64,000 bases of DNA from an uncultured Phycisphaerae bacterium (GCA_937949545.1 CALEDR010000017.1:1-64000); one strand, 5' to 3'. Shown: positions 18,890 to 28,068, counted from the first letter of the stretch. A program made the numbers and translations. The notes: generated by a model not told the origin, from the letters alone.

Positions 18890-20020
18890 GTGGACAAACC
18901 GCTCGAACATTTCTTTGAATACCGACAATCGCTGACAAATGAAACACCCCGTTCGCTGCCGAATGAGCGGGGTGTTCTTCTTTTTGCCGATTTAAGCAAT
19001 TGTCCCATTCAGCTTCTTCAGACGGCTTCCATTCGACGAACGGTTCTGACCAGGTTATCAGACCCTCCCGCCGGTGAGCTGTCCCGCAAAGCCGATCTTC
19101 GGCCTCTGGCTGCTTCGGTCTTTTACACGCTCGTGTCTTCGGAATATCACGGTTTCTGGCTGTACAGCCGGCTAGTCCACCTTCTCTTTCCACAGCAGAG
19201 CCGGGAACTGCTCTTGCTTCTGCCAGCCCACTGCGTCCGTCTGAATCCCCAAGACCCCTGGGCGGCCTTCACTGTGACCGCTCAGCCGTTCAAAGACAAA
19301 GAGGCCGTCTATTGGGGTCCCTTTGCGACCCGAAGCGATGCCGATTTTTTTGCCCGCACCTGGAACGACATCTTCTGCCTGTGCCGAAACCGCACACTGG
19401 CTCTGGCAGGAAACGGCTCCAAATGCACTTATTTCCAAATGAACCTCTGTCCGGCAGACTGTGTGAAAAAAGAGCAGGACATTCCCTATCCGGAACGTCT
19501 CAAACAAGCCCTCGATGCGGCTCAATCTTCCTCAACGTCTCTGCGGACACAATTGACGGAACGGATGAAAACGCTCGCCGCTCAATTACAATTTGAACAG
19601 GCCCAGGTCATAAAAAACCAGATTGAATCACTCGAAAAGCTTCAAACAGCCCCCTATCGCTGGACCACCACGCTGGACCGGTTAAAAATTCTTCATATTT
19701 CGGAGGGCCGCTGCATCCGCTTTCAAAAACGACCGGTTTCATTGTATCAAGCCTTCCTGATTACAGGGCAAACCACAGAGAAACTGCCTTGCTTTCCACT
19801 CGAGTCGGCCGAAAACCTGCTTCGAATCGCTCAGGCCCCGCCCGGCCGCTACTTTCTGGAACCGCAAAACTTGTCCGAGCACCTCTCCCGGCTCTCTGTT
19901 TTTCTTCATAAAACCGCTCCGCCGGGCATTTGGCTGGATCTGAACAAACCGCCGGAACCCAACCAATTCAAAGAGCAGATACGGGAGCGTTTTAAAAAAC
20001 CTCTTCCGAAAACCAAATAA
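18890..20020 (+). CDS. UvrC-like protein lacking the canonical nuclease
   Basis: 376 residues, GTG start abutting the FabZ-like stop. The middle matches UvrC: a YWGPFATRSDADFF segment (like YFGPYPSA...), a cysteine cluster KCTYFQMNLCPADC (residues ~183-196), then a UVR helix pair (AAQLQFEQAQVIKNQIESLE, ~230-250). The N-terminal region aligns roughly with the GIY-YIG domain but the GIY and YIG signatures are missing, and there is no RNase-H-like C-terminal endonuclease. UvrC normally cuts both sides of a lesion; here catalysis is doubtful. It could be a scaffold binding UvrB, or a divergent nuclease. Confidence 0.65.
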   Translation: MDKPLEHFFEYRQSLTNETPRSLPNERGVLLFADLSNCPIQLLQTASIRRTVLTRLSDPPAGELSRKADLRPLAASVFYTLVSSEYHGFWLYSRLVHLLFPQQSRELLLLLPAHCVRLNPQDPWAAFTVTAQPFKDKEAVYWGPFATRSDADFFARTWNDIFCLCRNRTLALAGNGSKCTYFQMNLCPADCVKKEQDIPYPERLKQALDAAQSSSTSLRTQLTERMKTLAAQLQFEQAQVIKNQIESLEKLQTAPYRWTTTLDRLKILHISEGRCIRFQKRPVSLYQAFLITGQTTEKLPCFPLESAENLLRIAQAPPGRYFLEPQNLSEHLSRLSVFLHKTAPPGIWLDLNKPPEPNQFKEQIRERFKKPLPKTK

Positions 20021-20049
20021 AAAAGGACGCCTTTTTCAGGCGTCCTTAT
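20021..20049 (-). terminator. Rho-independent terminator (tRNA side, possibly bidirectional)
   Basis: 10-bp perfect stem (20023-20032 with 20038-20047), 5-nt loop. On the minus strand it is followed by a T-run (TTTTTT...), ending the ferredoxin/tRNA-Glu transcript. It also lies directly past the UvrC-like stop on the plus strand. Confidence 0.75.
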
Positions 20050-20054
20050 CGATT

Positions 20055-20129
20055 TAGCCCCAAGGGGATTCGAACCCCTGTTGCCGGGTTGAAAACCCGG
20101 TGTCCTAGACCTGCCTAGACGATGGGGCC
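20055..20129 (-). tRNA. tRNA-Glu (UUC)
   Basis: 75-nt cloverleaf on the minus strand. Acceptor GGCCCCA/TGGGGCT with discriminator A, D-arm GTCTAG... as in other tRNA-Glu, anticodon stem CCGGG/CCCGG with loop TTTTCAA (anticodon TTC), and T-arm AGGGG-TTCGAAT-CCCCT. No CCA is encoded. It lies 12 nt after the ferredoxin stop. Confidence 0.95.
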
Positions 20130-20141
20130 GCCTCTTGATTT

Positions 20142-20312
20142 TTACAGACTAATGGCTTCGACCGGGCACTCATTTACACACAAGCCGCAGTCCACACATT
20201 TTTCCGCATCGATCACCGCTTTGACCTCAATCATTTCAATCGCTTCGCTCGGACAGGCATCCACACAAGAACCGCATCCGGTGCAAACTTCTTTATCGAC
20301 TTTTGCCGGCAT
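20142..20312 (-). CDS. 2[4Fe-4S] ferredoxin
   Basis: 56-residue bacterial-type ferredoxin. Two CxxCxxCxxxCP clusters are visible: C10, C13, C16, C20 (CTGCGSCVDACP) and C39, C42, C45, C49 (CVDCGLCVNECP). A soluble low-potential electron carrier, as expected in an anaerobe. The ATG is preceded by GGAAAGGAG. It lies directly upstream of tRNA-Glu on the same strand with no terminator between. Confidence 0.93.
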   Translation of the reverse strand: MPAKVDKEVCTGCGSCVDACPSEAIEMIEVKAVIDAEKCVDCGLCVNECPVEAISL

Positions 20313-20465
20313 TGTATTCTCCTTTCCAGGTATCCAGTATTCTTATTCTGTAGGTGCAAAAGAGTACCGAAAAATTTCGGAAGTCTCAAGTATTTTTTCG
20401 CCTTTTTAAATCAAAAAATCCGTCTTGAGCAAAATACCCCTTATTTTGTCCGGATTATGACTGGT

Positions 20466-22805
20466 TTATGGGTTTGCCCCCGCTGCAGGAGTGTCCTTCG
20501 GGACTGACGCGCCCAGAGCCGCAGCCATTTGGCGGACATACGGGCTTGCATCATACTGCCCCATCCAATTCAGGACCGCATCAAAATTTTTCGATTGAAG
20601 GCTACTCAAGAGATACAGTGTCATCATCCGGATAGGCCATCGTTCATGAGACAGATTGTCTGAAATAGAAGCAACCAAAGAAGAATCCAGCGTCAGGGAC
20701 ACATCCGTAAACGTAGAAAGCGTTTGAAGCCGAATGATCCAGTCTTCATCCGCCAGCAGCCGACGGACGGCATCGGTCAGAAGTGTGGGTTCGGCCCTCA
20801 CAAAACGATACCCGACTCGGTTTGCCAGGGCCGCCTGCTGCTCTGCCAAAAGCCCCGTAAACAGTTCGGCGGAGCGAAACTTCTGGCCCTCTTTGCCTTT
20901 GGACAAACCGCTGAGCCGCTGAATGAGAAAATCCTGGGTCAAAGCGATTCCCCGCCGGCGTATCGTCTGTCGAACAGAAGCCGGGCGAAGCAGAGGGTTG
21001 TTTTCGCCCAATTCCTGAGAATCCGGTTCATCCAGCCGCAGAACAAAATCGATTTCCACCGAGGCCTGCGGATAGGTTCGAAGCAGCCGGCGGAGGGGAC
21101 CGGTCATCAGGTCCACCGTAACGGCGGCATGCTGTCCCGGACGAATCGGCAGACTTGGACGCAGGGGCAGCCGAATCAGCGAAGGAAACGTCTGCACCAA
21201 ATCTCCGCGGACCTCCGCATCAATTCGAACGTCGCCCCGCAGCATTCCCGTCGGGCCCACCACCAGCAGACGCGGACCGATGTTGTCCACCACAACCGTA
21301 GCCGGCATATCACTGCCGTAGGGATAGTCTGAACCGCTCATCCGCAGTTTCGCCCGGACCAGTTTGGACAGCGGGAGAAACTTCGGATTGACTTCATCCC
21401 CGAATTCCGCCTGCAAATACTGCAGGATTTCCGCCGGAGAAAAGGAAGGCAGATAGTCCGACCCATTGGCCTTCAGGAGCTCCTGAGCCCTCCATGCCAC
21501 AATGGTTTCCGGCCCCATCTGAACGACCTTTTTCAGAGGCGCCAGGGCCGCTTCCCGGTTCTTTTCTTTCAGGAAAAGAGCGGCCTGAGTAAACAGAGCA
21601 ACCGGATCATTTTCATCTGCATTTTCCAAATATTGACGGGCCAGGTCCTCCTGCCCGCTTTGAACCAGGGCATAAGCAAACAGAACGCGGGCCTGCGGAC
21701 TCTCCGGGCGTCGGGAAATCGCTTCATGCCCCCAGGCCAGGGCCTGCTCGGCATCCGGCAGGACAAAACTGTAAAACCAGCTCAGCTGTTCAGGCATCAG
21801 GCCGCCTGCATCGGCGGCGGAGCGAATTTGTTCCGCTGCCTTTCGTCCGGCTGCCTCCAGACGCATCCGTCCCTTTTCCGTCTGGCCCATTCGCATCATA
21901 GCCAGGCCTGCCGCCGACTCGAGCATCAGGTCCTCCCGACCTTCCGTTCGAGCCTGTTCAGCCAGCGTCAGACACAGGCCGGCGGTTTTTTCAGACTGAA
22001 GCGCACACAAAGACCAGCATAGCAAAACCTCCGCCGGAAGCGGCTCCCCGGGATACAAATATTCAGACAATTCGGAAAGATACTGATATGCCCGAACCGC
22101 TTCCGAATACAGCTGAACCTGCCGGAGGATGTCCGCATAGGCCCGTGCCGCCGAAGCATTCAGCGGATTGACCTCCAGTATGCGGCGCAGATGAAGCACC
22201 AAAAGCCCCCTGGGCACCTCCTGCCCCATATCCGCCATTTTTGAAAACGCCAGCAGATTATACGGGTTCAGACTGTATGCGTACTGCAAACGCTGAAAGG
22301 CCGAGGTCATATCCGCCCGTTCCAACTCGAGCATTGCCAAATGCACGGAAAGTTCCGACACAACCGCCGGATTTTTATTGCCGTAGATGCTGAGCAGACG
22401 CCCCAAAAGCATCTCCCGCTCCTGTCTTGTCTGAAGCCGTCCGAGCAAATAACCGACTCCCCCGGTGACCACCGCCAAATTGGCACGCTCATCAATATAC
22501 TGCCGCAGGGCATCGCGGACGGAACGGGAGTAATCATTCGGATTGGCACCGGCCGAAGCGGCTACTTTCAGCAACATCTCCTGCGCGGAAGCCAGCTGAG
22601 GATCCAGGGCCGTCGCCGCCTCCAGAAACGCCATGGTAATCTCAATGGAGCGGGCGGAAAACGGGTCATTGCCATAAACATCCATCGCCGTTTTGGCCAG
22701 AACAGCCGCGGCAGCCGGAGAAGTAAAAGAGCCCTCCTGAGCGAATACCGTCCTTCCCAACCCTCCTGCGACAAACAATCCTAAAAAAAACAGCCGTTTA
22801 TTCAT
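20466..22805 (-). CDS. Exported TPR-repeat protein
   Basis: 779 residues with a signal peptide (KRLFFLGLFVAGGLGRTVFAQ). Most of the chain is helical repeats of the TPR type (for example SAFQRLQYAYSLNPYNLLAF, EQALAWGHEAISRRPESPQA, DLARQYLENADENDPVALF). A central beta-rich region (~470-600) follows, and the last ~100 residues look like HEAT-type repeats (WIIRLQTLSTF, WPIRMMTLYLL). Likely a periplasmic protein-interaction scaffold; function unknown. Start at ATG 22805 with GGGAGAGA upstream. It is the last of three minus-strand genes after murJ. Confidence 0.75.
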   Translation of the reverse strand: MNKRLFFLGLFVAGGLGRTVFAQEGSFTSPAAAAVLAKTAMDVYGNDPFSARSIEITMAFLEAATALDPQLASAQEMLLKVAASAGANPNDYSRSVRDALRQYIDERANLAVVTGGVGYLLGRLQTRQEREMLLGRLLSIYGNKNPAVVSELSVHLAMLELERADMTSAFQRLQYAYSLNPYNLLAFSKMADMGQEVPRGLLVLHLRRILEVNPLNASAARAYADILRQVQLYSEAVRAYQYLSELSEYLYPGEPLPAEVLLCWSLCALQSEKTAGLCLTLAEQARTEGREDLMLESAAGLAMMRMGQTEKGRMRLEAAGRKAAEQIRSAADAGGLMPEQLSWFYSFVLPDAEQALAWGHEAISRRPESPQARVLFAYALVQSGQEDLARQYLENADENDPVALFTQAALFLKEKNREAALAPLKKVVQMGPETIVAWRAQELLKANGSDYLPSFSPAEILQYLQAEFGDEVNPKFLPLSKLVRAKLRMSGSDYPYGSDMPATVVVDNIGPRLLVVGPTGMLRGDVRIDAEVRGDLVQTFPSLIRLPLRPSLPIRPGQHAAVTVDLMTGPLRRLLRTYPQASVEIDFVLRLDEPDSQELGENNPLLRPASVRQTIRRRGIALTQDFLIQRLSGLSKGKEGQKFRSAELFTGLLAEQQAALANRVGYRFVRAEPTLLTDAVRRLLADEDWIIRLQTLSTFTDVSLTLDSSLVASISDNLSHERWPIRMMTLYLLSSLQSKNFDAVLNWMGQYDASPYVRQMAAALGASVPKDTPAAGANP

Positions 22806-22946
22806 TTGTCTCTCCCTGCAAGCGGCCGGCAATCAAAACCCGATTTTTGTACTCCCTGCGGGCGGTCCTAAACCCCCCGCGTAAACACGGCAGCATTATA
22901 AAACAGGCCGGACAGACCGTCAAACCTTCTCGAGGAATCTTCTCCG

Positions 22947-24575
22947 CTATTCTTCGGGTTTGTCTTTTTCCTTCGGCTGTGCCGTCGTCTCCTGCTTTCG
23001 GCCTGCCAGAAGCCGGAGCATCTCATTGCCGCTTCGCCAGGAGCCGAAAAGAAAAACTCCTGTGCATACAATCACAATAGTCCCCACCCGCACCAATTCA
23101 TAAAAAGTCCCATTCGGCAGCCCTCTGAGCAGATACAAAACAAGCCCCCCCGCCAGAGTCATCAGAACTGTGCATCCAACCGTCTTCCTGAAAGAGCTGC
23201 CCCAGCCTTCGAAGATGCGTTTCCCAAAATTCCGCTGAAGCCCGGCCAGCAGAATGCCCGCCTGCAGATAGGAACACAGCGCTGTCGAAATCGCCAGTCC
23301 AGCCGCCCCCAGCGGCCAAATCAGCAGTAGATTCAGACAAATATTCACCCCTACGGCAGCGGCAGCCGTCATCGCCGGACGCTTTGGCTGTCCGATGGCA
23401 TAGTACACCCGCGTAACAATTTGCTGGCAGAAATACCCGCAAAGTCCCAGACTATAGCCGTACAAAATCCACGCCGTCGCTTTCGTATCCACCGCCGTAA
23501 ACGCTCCCCGCTCAAACAACACCCCCACCAGGGGCCGACCGATGAGTATCATTCCCGCCGTGGCCGGCAGCGCAATAAAAAAAGCCCCGCAGATTCCGCG
23601 CCGAATCGTCTCCAGCAGCTCTGTTTTATCCTCCCGTGCGGCCGCGCGGCTCAGAACCGGATAAATCGCCGTAGCCAGCGAAACCCCCAAAACTCCTAAC
23701 GGAAACTGATAAAGCCGCTGTGCATAAAAAAGTCCTGAGACCGTCCCGGCCCAGACCGGATAACGAATGGTCTGTCCGAAAAGAAGGAAACTGTCGCCCT
23801 TCTCCGCCGAACCGGACAGAGACTTGGCGATAATATCATCCGCCAGGGTATTCATCTGCGTAGCCGTCAGTCCCAATATCATCGGCCCCATCAGCATCAG
23901 AATGGACCGAACCCCCTCCGAGCGAAACTCCCACGCAGGCCGCAGCTGAACCCCATATCGCTTCATCGGCGCCGTCACCAGCAGCAGCTGCCCGATTCCG
24001 ACGACGACGACAGCCCAGGCCGTAAAATAAACCATCTTTTCCTTCGGCCAGCCTAATCCCTTCCCGGAAATCACCAAAGCCCCTATCAAAAAGATATTGA
24101 GCACCACAGGCGCCAGCGCCGGAGCAGCAAAATGCCGATGGCTGTTCAGAATCCCTCCCATCACCGCTGCCAGACAAATCATCACCATATACGGCATCAT
24201 AATCGCCGTCAGTTTCAGCATCCGCCGTGTGCCTTCCAGCTCCGCCCCCACCTGCATATATCCCCAAATCCCCGCCCAAACCAGAAGAACGACGGCCGTC
24301 AAAATCAGAAAAACCGCCGTCAAAACTGTATTGGCCAGCCGATCGGCCTCTTTGGGGTCTTTCTCCAGATACCGGCTGTACACCGGGATAAAAGAGGTGG
24401 CTGCCGCCCCTTCGCCGAATATCCGACGCGAAAGATTGGGAATCTTAAACGCAATCGTCCAGGCATCAAATAAGTCGCTGCGGCCGAAAAAATACGCAAA
24501 GGCCATATCCCGGACCATCCCCAAAATCCGGCTGATGACGGTCAAAAACGCAATCTGTTGAAATCCCTTTACCAT
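22947..24575 (-). CDS. murJ: Lipid II flippase MurJ
   Basis: 542-residue polytopic protein of the MurJ/MviN family that flips lipid II across the inner membrane for peptidoglycan synthesis. The N-terminal signature (SRILGMVRDMAFAYFFG ... FKIPNLSRRIFGEGAAATSFIPVYS) and about 14 transmembrane spans are visible; the C-terminus is a short charged cytoplasmic tail. Its presence supports a peptidoglycan-synthesising planctomycete. Upstream neighbour is comF, about 110 bp away on the same strand. Confidence 0.93.
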   Translation of the reverse strand: MVKGFQQIAFLTVISRILGMVRDMAFAYFFGRSDLFDAWTIAFKIPNLSRRIFGEGAAATSFIPVYSRYLEKDPKEADRLANTVLTAVFLILTAVVLLVWAGIWGYMQVGAELEGTRRMLKLTAIMMPYMVMICLAAVMGGILNSHRHFAAPALAPVVLNIFLIGALVISGKGLGWPKEKMVYFTAWAVVVVGIGQLLLVTAPMKRYGVQLRPAWEFRSEGVRSILMLMGPMILGLTATQMNTLADDIIAKSLSGSAEKGDSFLLFGQTIRYPVWAGTVSGLFYAQRLYQFPLGVLGVSLATAIYPVLSRAAAREDKTELLETIRRGICGAFFIALPATAGMILIGRPLVGVLFERGAFTAVDTKATAWILYGYSLGLCGYFCQQIVTRVYYAIGQPKRPAMTAAAAVGVNICLNLLLIWPLGAAGLAISTALCSYLQAGILLAGLQRNFGKRIFEGWGSSFRKTVGCTVLMTLAGGLVLYLLRGLPNGTFYELVRVGTIVIVCTGVFLFGSWRSGNEMLRLLAGRKQETTAQPKEKDKPEE

Positions 24576-24682
24576 TCTAAGTTTATCCGCAAAAAAGAGT
24601 TAACAGTCTTTTCGGCCAAAATCCCCTCGCATCCCCAATAAATCCAGGCAGGTCAGGCAGTCCCCCTGAGTTTCGCGGTCTG

Positions 24683-25450
24683 TCAATCGAATTCTGCTGT
24701 GTCCGCCACAGCGGCTACCAGTGCATAAACCTTTTGTGCACCAGCCCTTTTGAGCACCCGGGCACATTCATTCAGCGTGGCCCGGCTGGTTGTAATATCA
24801 TCCAGAAGGCAAACAGACGCCCCCTCAAATGGATGCCCTTTTCGGACGGCAAAAGCCCCCTTGACATTTCTTCGCCTTTGGGCACTCGTCAGGTTCCACT
24901 GTCTTCTGGTGTACCGAACGCGAACCAAATCCCGGCAAATAGGAACTTCGATCCCCTTGAGCGTCTTTGCCAATAAATACGACTGATTGAATCCTCTTTG
25001 CAGACGCCGCAGCCAATGCAGAGGAACCGGCACCAGGTAATCGACTTGCCCCCAGGAACGACTCTCAAACACAGCCATTAAAAACGGACCGAAAAAGTCC
25101 GCCAGCTCCGTTCTTTCCTGAAATTTCAGCCGCAGCAGCAAATCACGCAAGACCGAATCATACTGGCCCACCCGCAAAATGCCGTCCGTGAGAATCCGCT
25201 GTCCCTCACATCGCCCGCACCCTTCCGGCAGATGTCCGTAAGGACCGACCGTCAGACCGCATCGGCGGCAGTAATCCTGTCCGGTTGTGCGGGAGAAATC
25301 CTGCCAGCAGCGTCTGCACAAAAAGGTTCCTTCTTCCGGAAAGGCCCCGCACAAAAGACACTGTCGAGGCCAAAGCATCGCCGCCGCCCCTTGTCCCCAC
25401 GGCAGCACCCGCTTTCGAAAAAACAAACCTATCCGGTCTAAAACCTGCAT
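24683..25450 (-). CDS. ComF-family phosphoribosyltransferase-like protein
   Basis: 255 residues of the ComFC type. An N-terminal double zinc ribbon (CLLCG...CRRCW and YCRRCG...CGRCE, residues ~32-82) precedes a phosphoribosyltransferase fold with the PRPP-loop VCLLDDITTSRATLNECA (~213-230). Family members are linked to DNA uptake and recombination (in Helicobacter and Bacillus), though enzyme activity is unclear. No other competence genes adjoin. Confidence 0.88.
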   Translation of the reverse strand: MQVLDRIGLFFRKRVLPWGQGAAAMLWPRQCLLCGAFPEEGTFLCRRCWQDFSRTTGQDYCRRCGLTVGPYGHLPEGCGRCEGQRILTDGILRVGQYDSVLRDLLLRLKFQERTELADFFGPFLMAVFESRSWGQVDYLVPVPLHWLRRLQRGFNQSYLLAKTLKGIEVPICRDLVRVRYTRRQWNLTSAQRRRNVKGAFAVRKGHPFEGASVCLLDDITTSRATLNECARVLKRAGAQKVYALVAAVADTAEFD

Positions 25451-25565
25451 CCCCTCCCGATACCATACCCGCCGAATGCAGGCAACTGTTTTTTCGCGTC
25501 ATGGCCTCCCCACGTCCATCCCACCCACATTATGATTGCGTCCCCCCGTCATTCTCTTGCCCCCC

Positions 25566-25590
25566 GTCATTCCCGCGCAGGCGGGAATCC
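25566..25590. repeat. REP-like palindrome
   Basis: The sequence CGTCATTCCCGCGCAGGCGG and its continuation form a short palindrome (TTCCCGC-GCAG-GCGGGAA). This is the widespread GC-rich repeat found between genes in many bacterial genomes. A partial copy of the flank (CCCGTCATTC) lies just before, at about 25546-25556. It sits between the comF and pseudopilin genes. Confidence 0.5.
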
Positions 25591-25679
25591 AGCCCTTCCA
25601 ACAGACCTGTCTTTCGAAGCTTTCAGCGAGCGAGAAAGGCGTGAATCCGGTCTTTTCAGCAGAGTTTTGTTTGCTGCTG

Positions 25680-26450
25680 TTAATTCAAATCATACAGACG
25701 ATTATCCGGCGACAGAAAGCCCGTTTCCTCCGCAATCATCTTCCTGTCCTCCGGATAAGTCTCCGTGTATCGGTCCGCCAGCGTGTCCGCGTGTCCATCG
25801 CAAAAAGACACATTCGTTTTTCGGCGATGCCGAAATCCCTGCGTCCCGGCATATCGGCCGCTGAAACTCCAATCCCCCGGGTTGGCCCACGGCGCCCGCA
25901 TAAACTTATTCGCCCCCTCCCCATATTGGCCGTCCCCGAACAAGGCCGTCTGGGCCGGATTGCGAACCTGATAATATTTGGCCGGCTCCGGAATGCTCTC
26001 GGCGCTGCCGTGCCCGATATAACTGGTGTTGTAATTGTAGCCCGTAAACGGCTCGCCGCCCGCGTTGTCCGGCCCCCGAAAGCCCGGGCACTGCTGAATC
26101 TCCATCGAATCGCCGCTTTGCCACAAAATGCCGGGTTCCCAGGTAAAAATTCGCCGCCCGTCGGCCCAGCTTTGCGTCGTAATATAATCCCACGCAATCG
26201 TCCGGATTTGACTCCAGTCAGAACCGGCAGCGGTTCGATAGGCCATCGGATAGAATCCGTCATAGCAGGCCGTATAAGCCGATGCCGCCAGGGCACACTG
26301 CCGCAGCTTGCTCAGACACAGTACAGACTGCCCCTGCGCCCGCGCCTGCCGAAGCGCCGGCAGCAAAAGACCCGCCAAAAGCACCAGACAGGCCAAAACC
26401 GCCAGCACTTCCGTCAGTGTAAATCCCCGGCTTTTTCTACTCAATGCCAT
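25680..26450 (-). CDS. Pseudopilin-like protein with H-x9-DG-type motif
   Basis: 256 residues. A class III signal for prepilin peptidase is clear: SRG-FTLTEVLAVLACLVLLAGLLLPALRQAR, with Glu at +5 of the mature end (residues ~8-14). The periplasmic domain ends with HRRKTNVSFCDGHAD, the planctomycete H-x9-DG-type motif of the DUF1559/T2SS-G group. It carries YNYNTSYIG and other aromatic segments. It overlaps the upstream dockerin gene by 14 bp and is the third gene after the B12 riboswitch. A type II secretion-like or surface role is inferred. Confidence 0.85.
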   Translation of the reverse strand: MALSRKSRGFTLTEVLAVLACLVLLAGLLLPALRQARAQGQSVLCLSKLRQCALAASAYTACYDGFYPMAYRTAAGSDWSQIRTIAWDYITTQSWADGRRIFTWEPGILWQSGDSMEIQQCPGFRGPDNAGGEPFTGYNYNTSYIGHGSAESIPEPAKYYQVRNPAQTALFGDGQYGEGANKFMRAPWANPGDWSFSGRYAGTQGFRHRRKTNVSFCDGHADTLADRYTETYPEDRKMIAEETGFLSPDNRLYDLN

Positions 26451-27456
26451 CTTCCATTCCTTTCAGCCAATCGGCACTCAGCTGAACCAAATCCTCCAAA
26501 TCGACGCGGCCGTCTCCTGTAATATCCGCCGCAGGTATCCGTTCCGAGCGGCCCCGAACCCGTGCCACCGCATCAATCTCCGGCGTAGCGCCGCTCGTCC
26601 GCGGATTGTCAAAGCGAATGTACTGAATCCATTTCCGCCCGGTCTGCGGGTCAACCGGCAGCGGAAACAGCGAAATATCCAGCGCCGTACCGCCGGCCGA
26701 CTTTCCGTACTTCAAAGCAATTTGAGCCAGCGTGGTGTTGCGAAAATCCGTTTCCAGCAGCGCCGGGTCCAGCGGCAGCGTCGGGTCGGTCTCTTGACCC
26801 CACCATCCGGGCAGGCCCGGCTCGTACACCCGTCCGAGCGTCGGAGCAAACGCATCCGCAAAAAAATCTCCCAGAAAACCGTAGCGGCCCGGAAAGTTGG
26901 GGTCTGAAAAATTCGGAGCAACCCGATACGCCTCATCCATCGTAAAGGTAAACCAGTTCAGTCCATCCTGACTGACGCTGATCACCGCCGGCTCCTTCGT
27001 GCAGGGTTTATTCAGAGTCGCCAGCAGTGCCGGATTTCCCATCATCCAATACTGGCTGCCGCTGATGTTTTGAAAAGAGTTTCCGAAGACTATCAAATCT
27101 TTCCCGAAGGGATTATCCAGTACGTCATAAACCCGCCTGCCGAACCGCAGGACCAAACGCCCTCCAAAGCCGATGCTGACCACCTCACTGGGCAGCCAGG
27201 CCGGATAGACCGGCACCACCGGCACCGCCTGCCCGGGGGGTGCGGCCGCTCCGTCCCCGATGGTGTCCACCGTCGGCCTGCCTAAGGCCGCCTGCGGATT
27301 GTTATACGGCTGGCCCGTCCAGTAATGCGTCGGAACCCCCCCGCCCGGCACGTATTCCACTACCTCCACAGCAAAATCATTCGCATCCCAGGCGGCTCCT
27401 GCCGCCGCCGTCACAAGCAACATCCATCCGAGCGACGAAAAAATCTTGGTCTTCAT
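26437..27456 (-). CDS. Secreted protein with C-terminal dockerin-like repeat
   Basis: 339 residues: signal peptide (SLGWMLLVTAAAGAAW), a ~280-residue domain with LGRPTVDTIGDG, GFGGRLVLRFGRRV, DLIVFGNSF and AVISVSQDGLNWFTF, and a single Ca-binding dockerin-like repeat (ADITGDGRVDLEDLVQLSADWL) at 310-331. The middle resembles a family of surface proteins (VFENAF/SQDG type) that I recall from B12-regulated loci in other phyla; this recollection is unverified. Second gene after the cobalamin riboswitch, 51 nt from the PEP-CTERM gene; overlaps the pseudopilin gene. Confidence 0.75.
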   Translation of the reverse strand: MKTKIFSSLGWMLLVTAAAGAAWDANDFAVEVVEYVPGGGVPTHYWTGQPYNNPQAALGRPTVDTIGDGAAAPPGQAVPVVPVYPAWLPSEVVSIGFGGRLVLRFGRRVYDVLDNPFGKDLIVFGNSFQNISGSQYWMMGNPALLATLNKPCTKEPAVISVSQDGLNWFTFTMDEAYRVAPNFSDPNFPGRYGFLGDFFADAFAPTLGRVYEPGLPGWWGQETDPTLPLDPALLETDFRNTTLAQIALKYGKSAGGTALDISLFPLPVDPQTGRKWIQYIRFDNPRTSGATPEIDAVARVRGRSERIPAADITGDGRVDLEDLVQLSADWLKGMEDGIE

Positions 27457-27471
27457 ATTCTTCCAAAGAAG

Positions 27472-27499
27472 GAAGGCCGGACATAAGAATCCGGCCTTC
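27472..27499. other. Intercistronic hairpin
   Basis: Perfect 9-bp inverted repeat (27472-27480 with 27491-27499, 10-nt loop) between the PEP-CTERM and dockerin genes. There is no strong T-run on either strand, so it may act as an mRNA-stability or partial-termination element rather than a full terminator. Confidence 0.5.
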
Positions 27500-27507
27500 G
27501 CTGTACA

Positions 27508-28068
27508 CTACCGTTGTTTCCTGAGCACAAACAAGTTCACCAGGCCCAGCATACCCAAACTTGCCGGTTCCGGGATCGGGGTCCTGACCGAACCAGTAAA
27601 GGCCCAGTCCCAGTCACTCGGGCCGACCCACACCCAGTCGCCGCTGGCCCAGCCGTCCCAGGCACCGTTTGAAAGAACCCGGTCTGAAGCACCCACCCAG
27701 CTGAGCAACCAGTTCACCCCGTCCTCGGATGTAAAGAAACTCCACGAGCCGCCTCGTTTGGCAGCCCCCAGATAGCTTAAATCCGCAATAAACCAACCGC
27801 TGACGCTGTCCACCCAGTACGCACTCATCGTAAAGTCATCCGAATACGCATCAATCGCCAGCAGAGCATCATAGCTGGTTTTCGCTCCGTTCCACATGTA
27901 TCCAAAGGCATAACTGGTGCTGTCGTCAAAATCCACCACAATCATAGCCCGATTGCAGCCCTGACCGGCCCAGTATTCCACATTCACCTGCTCAAAACTC
28001 AATCCCGCTAACGCAGCGGACGACACACTGACCATCACACAAACACCTGCAAAAAGACAATGTTTCAT
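27508..28068 (-). CDS. PEP-CTERM secreted protein under cobalamin riboswitch
   Basis: 186 residues. Signal peptide (GVCVMVSVSSAALA), a ~140-residue domain with VEYWAGQGCNRAMIVVDFDD and SYAFGYMWNG, DALLAIDA and SFFTSEDGVNWLLSW, and the sorting tail PEPASLGMLGLVNLFVLRKQR (PEP motif, hydrophobic span, basic end) recognised by exosortase. No enzyme motif seen. The ATG at 28068 has a strong TCGGAGGAAAG site. It is the first gene downstream of a cobalamin riboswitch with terminator, so its expression should fall when B12 is plentiful. A surface B12-binding or uptake role is inference. Confidence 0.8.
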   Translation of the reverse strand: MKHCLFAGVCVMVSVSSAALAGLSFEQVNVEYWAGQGCNRAMIVVDFDDSTSYAFGYMWNGAKTSYDALLAIDAYSDDFTMSAYWVDSVSGWFIADLSYLGAAKRGGSWSFFTSEDGVNWLLSWVGASDRVLSNGAWDGWASGDWVWVGPSDWDWAFTGSVRTPIPEPASLGMLGLVNLFVLRKQR

